Shown here: positions 58,869 through 64,000 of the stretch, piece by piece | How the letters are laid out: every line of letters starts with the position of its first letter | Position numbering within the stretch: position 1 is the stretch's first letter | From: Hippopus hippopus | Taxonomy: Eukaryota; Mollusca; Bivalvia; Cardiida; Cardiidae | Length of the DNA stretch: 64,000 nucleotides | Reading direction: 5' to 3' | NCBI GenBank assembly: GCA_946811185.2 | Contig: OX328105.1 | Span: 51,088,845-51,152,844, forward strand | Program-made: the position numbers and the translations under genes | The notes under the pieces: model-generated | Told to the model about the DNA's origin: nothing | Seen by the model: the letters and a program-made list of their open reading frames with translations, nothing else | Databases searched by the model: none

Positions 58869-58901
58869 CTTTATATAGACTCCACAGAACTGATGACGTC
58901 A
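58869..58901 (-). promoter_or_regulatory. CRE + TATA core promoter of gene B
   Basis: Third copy: TGACGTCA at 58901-58894 and TATATAAAG at 58877-58869, upstream of exon 1 at 58747. Confidence 0.72.
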
Positions 58902-59467
58902 CAATCAAGTCAGATTTCCGAGAACCTACGGAAATCGCCGAGAGTCTAATAAACGTTAATACTGGTCAAAACGGGATCATTTTCCGCTCTCTTTTTCTTG
59001 GCATTATAAATCTGTGACGTTACACGACCAAACCTCTGATTTATTTCGCATTTGTTTGTAAAATGTAAGTTTCATACTTTTCCCAATTCGGCCATCCTCG
59101 GGTAATCGGTTGGTTAGATATATTTACGGACTCGGCCGAGTTGCGACGAGTGACCTTTTTCCCGGCGAAAAAGTCCAGCTATATAGACTTCTATCTTGAA
59201 ATCGGACTGTACAATGCTTATCATAAAAACAGACGAAAATCGCAATGTTGAATAATTTATTTGAAAGAAGAGATGAATGATGCGTCTGTCTTATACCCTA
59301 ATATTTCTATATAGGCCCACCGATCTTCACCGAGTTACACAAGGAGAACCTCACAGGCCCCATATGTGATTCCTTTAGAAAGCTTGTGGACCTGGAAACT
59401 TCAGGCATTCTTTTTTTTCTACATCTATGTATTTAATATTTCAGAATCTTTATAAACCAAACCTTTA

Positions 59468-60075
59468 CGCCCGCTGAAAATGATATCCCCCGCCAAAAAA
59501 GACCTTTCTTGATACAAACATATTAGAGGTATTGTGTCTTGCATAAACATGTGGCCTTTTTGTTAATGGTCCACGATAAAGTTACACATTAAGCCCCCTT
59601 TTTCCATGGCACAGCATTTCATTAAATGAAAAATATATAAGTGATCCATAATGAGATCATACATTAAGTCCCCTTTTACCATAACATGACATTTCATTAA
59701 ATGAAAACAAATGATGAAAATAGACATCAAGCCCCCTTTTTTCATGACACGTCATTATATATAAAAGAAAATTGTATCAACGGACTATCCTAAGGAAGAC
59801 ATGCATGAAGTTTCATAAATGTTCGTCAAGGACTTTAGAAGATATCTGTCCAGGCGGACGAATGGGCGAACTAACTGTTATTGGTCCATAATGAAATTAT
59901 ACATTTAGCCCCCTTTTTTCATGACATGGTATTTCATGAAATAAAATCAAATAACTATTGTCTGTGGCTTAATAAAGATGAAGTTTAATTGCATTTTGTC
60001 CTGTAGTGAAAGAGGTATTGGTCCATAATCAAAATATTTGTCAAGCCCCCTTTTTCCATGACATGACATTTAATG
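59468..60075. repeat. AT-rich short repeats (unit 3)
   Basis: Counterpart of 3060-3667. Confidence 0.6.
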
Positions 60076-61512
60076 AACAAGAGCAAGATACGCCCGTCCC
60101 ACCGTCAGTTGTCGAGGGGGGATAATAATCGTAAAGGGCAGGTACAGGGAAATAGTAGTGCAGCAGAAATCATGTCAGTGATTGAAATAGGCATGAATGT
60201 CTCCTTTCGTGTTAAGGAAACATGCATATAAAGTTTCAGGTCATTCCAACATGAAAAGACAAAAGTTATATTGTACAGAAGCATGAAAAGCTGTAAAAAA
60301 AAAAAAAATATGAATAGGGAATAATTCCAAAAGGGCATTAGATAAGGTTACGGCTCCAGTGCATTGCACTTTTCGTAACTGCAACAAACATGTTTACCAA
60401 GTCTCAAGTCAATTTGACTTGAGGTGACAAAGTTCCTTTCCGGACAAGCAAGAAATACTGTAAAAATGAAAATAAAAGTGGAATTACTCAAAATCCGCTC
60501 TAGGTAGAGTTATTGTTCTTGCGCACTGTACTCCGTAATATTGCAACAAACATGCATACCAAGTTTGAAGTCGTTTTGACTTGAGATTACAAAGTTATAT
60601 TCTGGACAAGCACTAAATGCTGTAAAAATGACGATCAAAGGGAAATAACTCAAAGACAGCACGAGGTAGAGTTACAATTCTTGCGCACTGCACTTCCAAA
60701 TATTGCAACAAATAAGCATACCATATTTCAAGTCATTCCTACTAAAGATGACAAAGTTATGCTCCGGATAAGCAAGAAATGCTATAAAAATGAAGATCAA
60801 TGGGGGAATAACTCAAATTCGTGCTAGGAAGAGATATGGTTCTTTTGCACTGCACTCTGTAATTTTTCAACAATCATGCATACCAAATGTGAAGCTGTTC
60901 AGACTAAAAATGACAAAGTTGTATTCCGGACAAGCAGAAAATACTGTAAAAATGACGATCAAAGGGAAATAACTCAAAGACAGCACGAGGTAGAGTTATG
61001 GTTCTTTCGCAATGCACTCTGTATTATTGCAACAAACACAAATGCCAAGTTTCAAGTCAATCGGACTGAAGATGACAAAGTTATGCTCCGGACAAGCAGA
61101 AAATGCTGTAAAAATGAAGATCAAAGGGAAATAACTCAAAGACAGCACAAGGTAGAGTTATATTTCTTTCGCACTGCACTCCGTATTATTGCAACAAACA
61201 CAAATGCCAAGTTTCAAGTCAATCGGACTTGAGATGACAAAGTTATGCTCCGGACAAGCAGAAAATGCTGTAAAAATCACAATCAAAGGGAAATAACTCA
61301 AAGACAACACGAGGTAGAGTTATGGTTCTTTCGCACTGCACTCCGTATTATTCCAACAAAGTTTCAAGTCAATCGGACTGGAGATGACAAAGTTATGCTC
61401 CGGACAAGCAGAAAATGCTGTAAAAATGAAGACTGAAAACAACGAAAATTCACTCAACCCCGTAACTTAAAATCGCTCCCAGTCGGCCATTTTGCATCGA
61501 AACAAAAAAACA
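60076..61512. mobile_element. Tandem-core element 1, left part (unit 3)
   Basis: Counterpart of 3668-5094. It includes 16-17 bases (ATATTTCAAGTCATTC, near 60724) absent from units 1 and 2, and a TGA that breaks the repeat-length open frame near 61230. Confidence 0.55.
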
Positions 61513-63893
61513 AAACATGAGGGCCATGATGGCCCTGGATTGCTCACCTGAGTCGATAGGCGAAATTTCACTCCATGTGCAAAATTCAATTTCTGACCAA
61601 TTGTCAGGTCAATTGAGCTTAAAATGTGGCATCTAGAGCATCCACAAGAAATTTCCGTAAGTTGACCTAGTGACCTACTTTATCACCATACGTGACCCAA
61701 TTTAGAACTCATCAAAATATTTATCAAGACAAACATTCTGAACAGTTTTCAAGTTAATTGAGAAATAAATGTGGCGTCTAGAGTGCCCTAAAGGTATTTC
61801 TTTAATTTGACCAAGTGAATTAGTTTATGATCACAGGTGACCCAATTTCAAACTCATCCAATATTTCATCAAGACAAACATTCTGACCAATTTTCAAGTC
61901 AGCTGAGCAAGAAATGTGGCCTCTAAAATGCCCGAAAGGTATTTTTTTAATTTGACTTAGTGACCTAGATTATGACCCCAGGTGACCCAATTTTGAACTC
62001 ATCTTAGATTTCATCAAGAGAAACATTTTAACCAATTTTCAAATCAATTGAGCAAGAAATGTGGCCTCCAGAGTGCCCGCAAGGTATTTTTTTATTTTGA
62101 CTTAGTGACCTAGTTTATGAGCCCAGCTGACCCAAATTCAGAATCATCCGAGATTTTATCAAGACAAACATTCTGACCAATTTTCAAGTCAATTTAGCAA
62201 AAAATGTGGCCTCTAGAGTGCCCCAAATGTATTTCTTTAATTTGACCTAGTGACCTAGTTAAAGATCTCACTTGACCCAGATCCAAACTCATCCGAGATT
62301 TCATCAAGACAAACATTCTGACCAATTTTCAAGTCAATTGAGCAATAAATGTGGCCTCTAGAGTGCCCTAAAGGTATTTCTTTACTTTGACCTAGTGACC
62401 TAGTTTATGACCCAAGTTGACCCAAATTCAGACTCATTTAAGATTTGATCAAGACAAATATTCTGACCAATTTTCAAGTTAACTGAGCCAAAAATGTGGC
62501 CTCCAGAATGCCCGCAAGGTATTTCTTTAATTTGACCTAGTGACCTACTTTATGAGCCCAGTTGACCCAAATTCAGATTCATGTGAGATTTTATCAAGAC
62601 AAACATTCTGACCAATTTTCAAGTCAATTGAGCAAAAAATGTGGCCTCTAGAGTGCCCTAAATGTATTTCTTTACTTTGACCTAGTGACCTAGTTTATGA
62701 TCCCAGGTGACCCGGGATCCAAACTCATCCGAGATTTCATCAAGACAAACATTCTGACCAAATGTCAGGTCAGTTGAGCAATAAATGTAGCCTCTAGAGT
62801 GTCCACATGGTATTTCTTTAATTTGACCTAGTGACCTAGATTGTGACCCCAGGTGACCCAATTTTGAACTCACTGAAATGTTGTGCTCAGGTGGGCTAAC
62901 AAACTTAGAACAGTTTCACTACATACCAAATATCAAAGCTCTACACTTTCAAGTTTAAGAGAAGAAGAATTTTAAAGTTTTCCTTCTTTGTTCCTATGTT
63001 CGAATTTGTGACCCCCGGGGCGGGGCCAGTTTTGACCCCAGGGGCATCATATGAACAAACTTGGTAGAGGTCCACTAGGAGATGCTACATACCAAATATC
63101 AAAGCTCTACGCCTTCCAGTTTCAGAGAAGAAGAATTTTAAAGTTTTCCTTCTTTGTTCCTTTGTTCTAACTTGTGACCCTCGGGGCGGGGCCAGTTTTG
63201 ACCACTGGGGCATCAAATGAACAACTTTGGTAGAGGTCCACTAGGAAATGCTACATACCAAATATCAAAGCTCTATGCCTACCAGTTTCAGAGAAGAAGA
63301 ATTTTAAAGTTTTCCTTCTTTGTTCCTATGTTCGAACTTGTGACCCCCGGGGCGGGGCCAGTTTTGACCCCAGGGGAATCATATGAACAAACTTGGTAGA
63401 GGTCCACTAGGAGATGCTACATACCAAATATCAAAACTCTACGCCTTCCAGTTTCAGAGAAGAAGAATTTTAAAGTTTTCCTTCTTTGTTCCAATGTTCG
63501 AAATTGTGACCCCCGGGGCGGGGCCAGTTTTGACCCAAGGGGCATCATTTGAACAAACTTGATAGAGGTCCACTACGAGATGCTACATACCAAATATCAA
63601 AGCTCTACGCCTTCTAGTTTCAGAGGAGAAGATTTTCCAAGATTTTGCATTTTTTTCCTTTTTGTTGCCATGGCAACCAGAGTTTTGGAAGGAATTCAAT
63701 TCTTTGAACAACTTTGGTAGAACTTCACCCAAGGAACATCCCTGCCAAGTTTCATCAAGATTGGCCCAGTGGTTTAAGAGAAGAAGATGTTTAAAGAAAT
63801 TGTTGACGGACGACGGACGACGTACGCCGGACGCCGGACATAGGGCGATCACAATAGCTCACCTTGAGCACTTTGTGCTCAGGTGAGCTAAAA
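61513..63893. mobile_element. Tandem-core element 2 (unit 3)
   Basis: Counterpart of 5095-7472. The left end reads AACATGAGGGCC rather than AACAAGAGGGCC. Confidence 0.6.
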
Positions 63894-64000
63894 AATGTCT
63901 CGGCGGAATGGGTTATTGTATACATATAAAGTTTCACGAAATTCCGTCCAATGGTATTGGAGATATTCATCCGGACGGACGGACGGACGGACGGACGGAC
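63894..64000. mobile_element. Right end of element 1 (unit 3, cut)
   Basis: Counterpart of 7473-7615, ending inside the GGAC microsatellite at the window edge. Confidence 0.45.

Larger units (their letters stand above)
56376..64000. repeat. Tandem segmental unit 3 (partial)
   Basis: Third copy, cut by the window end inside the GGAC microsatellite. It includes the GACA satellite, promoter and exon 1 of gene B (58549-58747) and the tandem-core transposon block. It keeps 16-17 bases near 60723-60740 that units 1 and 2 both lack, so it is not simply a copy of either. Confidence 0.93.

Overview
The window looks like non-coding-rich animal DNA, most probably from a bivalve mollusc. The evidence is split genes with GT/AG introns, a TATA plus CRE promoter, a decayed mariner transposase, several families of small palindromic transposons, and tandem-core elements of the type known as 'pearl' in bivalves. 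The bivalve assignment is an inference from repeat style. There is no prokaryotic gene organisation, and I found no rRNA, tRNA or CRISPR array. LAYOUT: the whole window is a head-to-tail tandem array of one large unit. Unit 1 is 1-27357, unit 2 is 27358-56375 and unit 3 (cut by the window end) is 56376-64000. The units are nearly identical, but lengths differ (about 27.4 versus 29.0 kb). The main causes are a copy-2-only 1.05-kb internal duplication with a 290-bp extra segment, expansion of a 40-bp minisatellite, one extra 69-bp repeat and small microsatellite changes. GENE: each unit boundary is crossed by one minus-strand gene, rebuilt here from splice sites. It has nine exons with compatible phases throughout and encodes a predicted 592-residue protein. 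Exon 1 lies beside a CRE/TATA promoter and starts MGNCLPC (a myristoylation/palmitoylation-type N-terminus) followed by an Arg-rich stretch. Exon 2 is a unique linker. Exons 3 to 7 are variants of one roughly 80-codon module (FT/S-x-EEE...acidic helix...RRE-x-L-x-KR-KKAKR-basic helix...acidic/Thr-Pro tail). Exon 8 is a short charged helix. Exon 9 is a half module ending in an acidic/Gly tail and stop. Gene A runs 29723 to 16427 and gene B runs 58747 to 45398. A third gene contributes only its promoter and exon 1 (2141-2339), with the rest lying left of the window. I recognise no family. The array is therefore a tandem family of an undescribed, probably lipid-anchored coiled-coil protein, if the assembly is right. 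REST: intron 1 (about 6.7 kb) holds GACA-rich satellite DNA, a 69-bp minisatellite, a dead mariner and an unidentified ORF remnant. The roughly 14 kb between a gene's 3' end and the next promoter holds nested tandem-core transposons (about 161-, 144- and 166-bp repeats), a 40-bp minisatellite and many MITEs. Many long open frames in the satellites are periodicity artefacts and are not called as genes. An assembly artefact (haplotypes joined in tandem) must be excluded before the array is taken as real.
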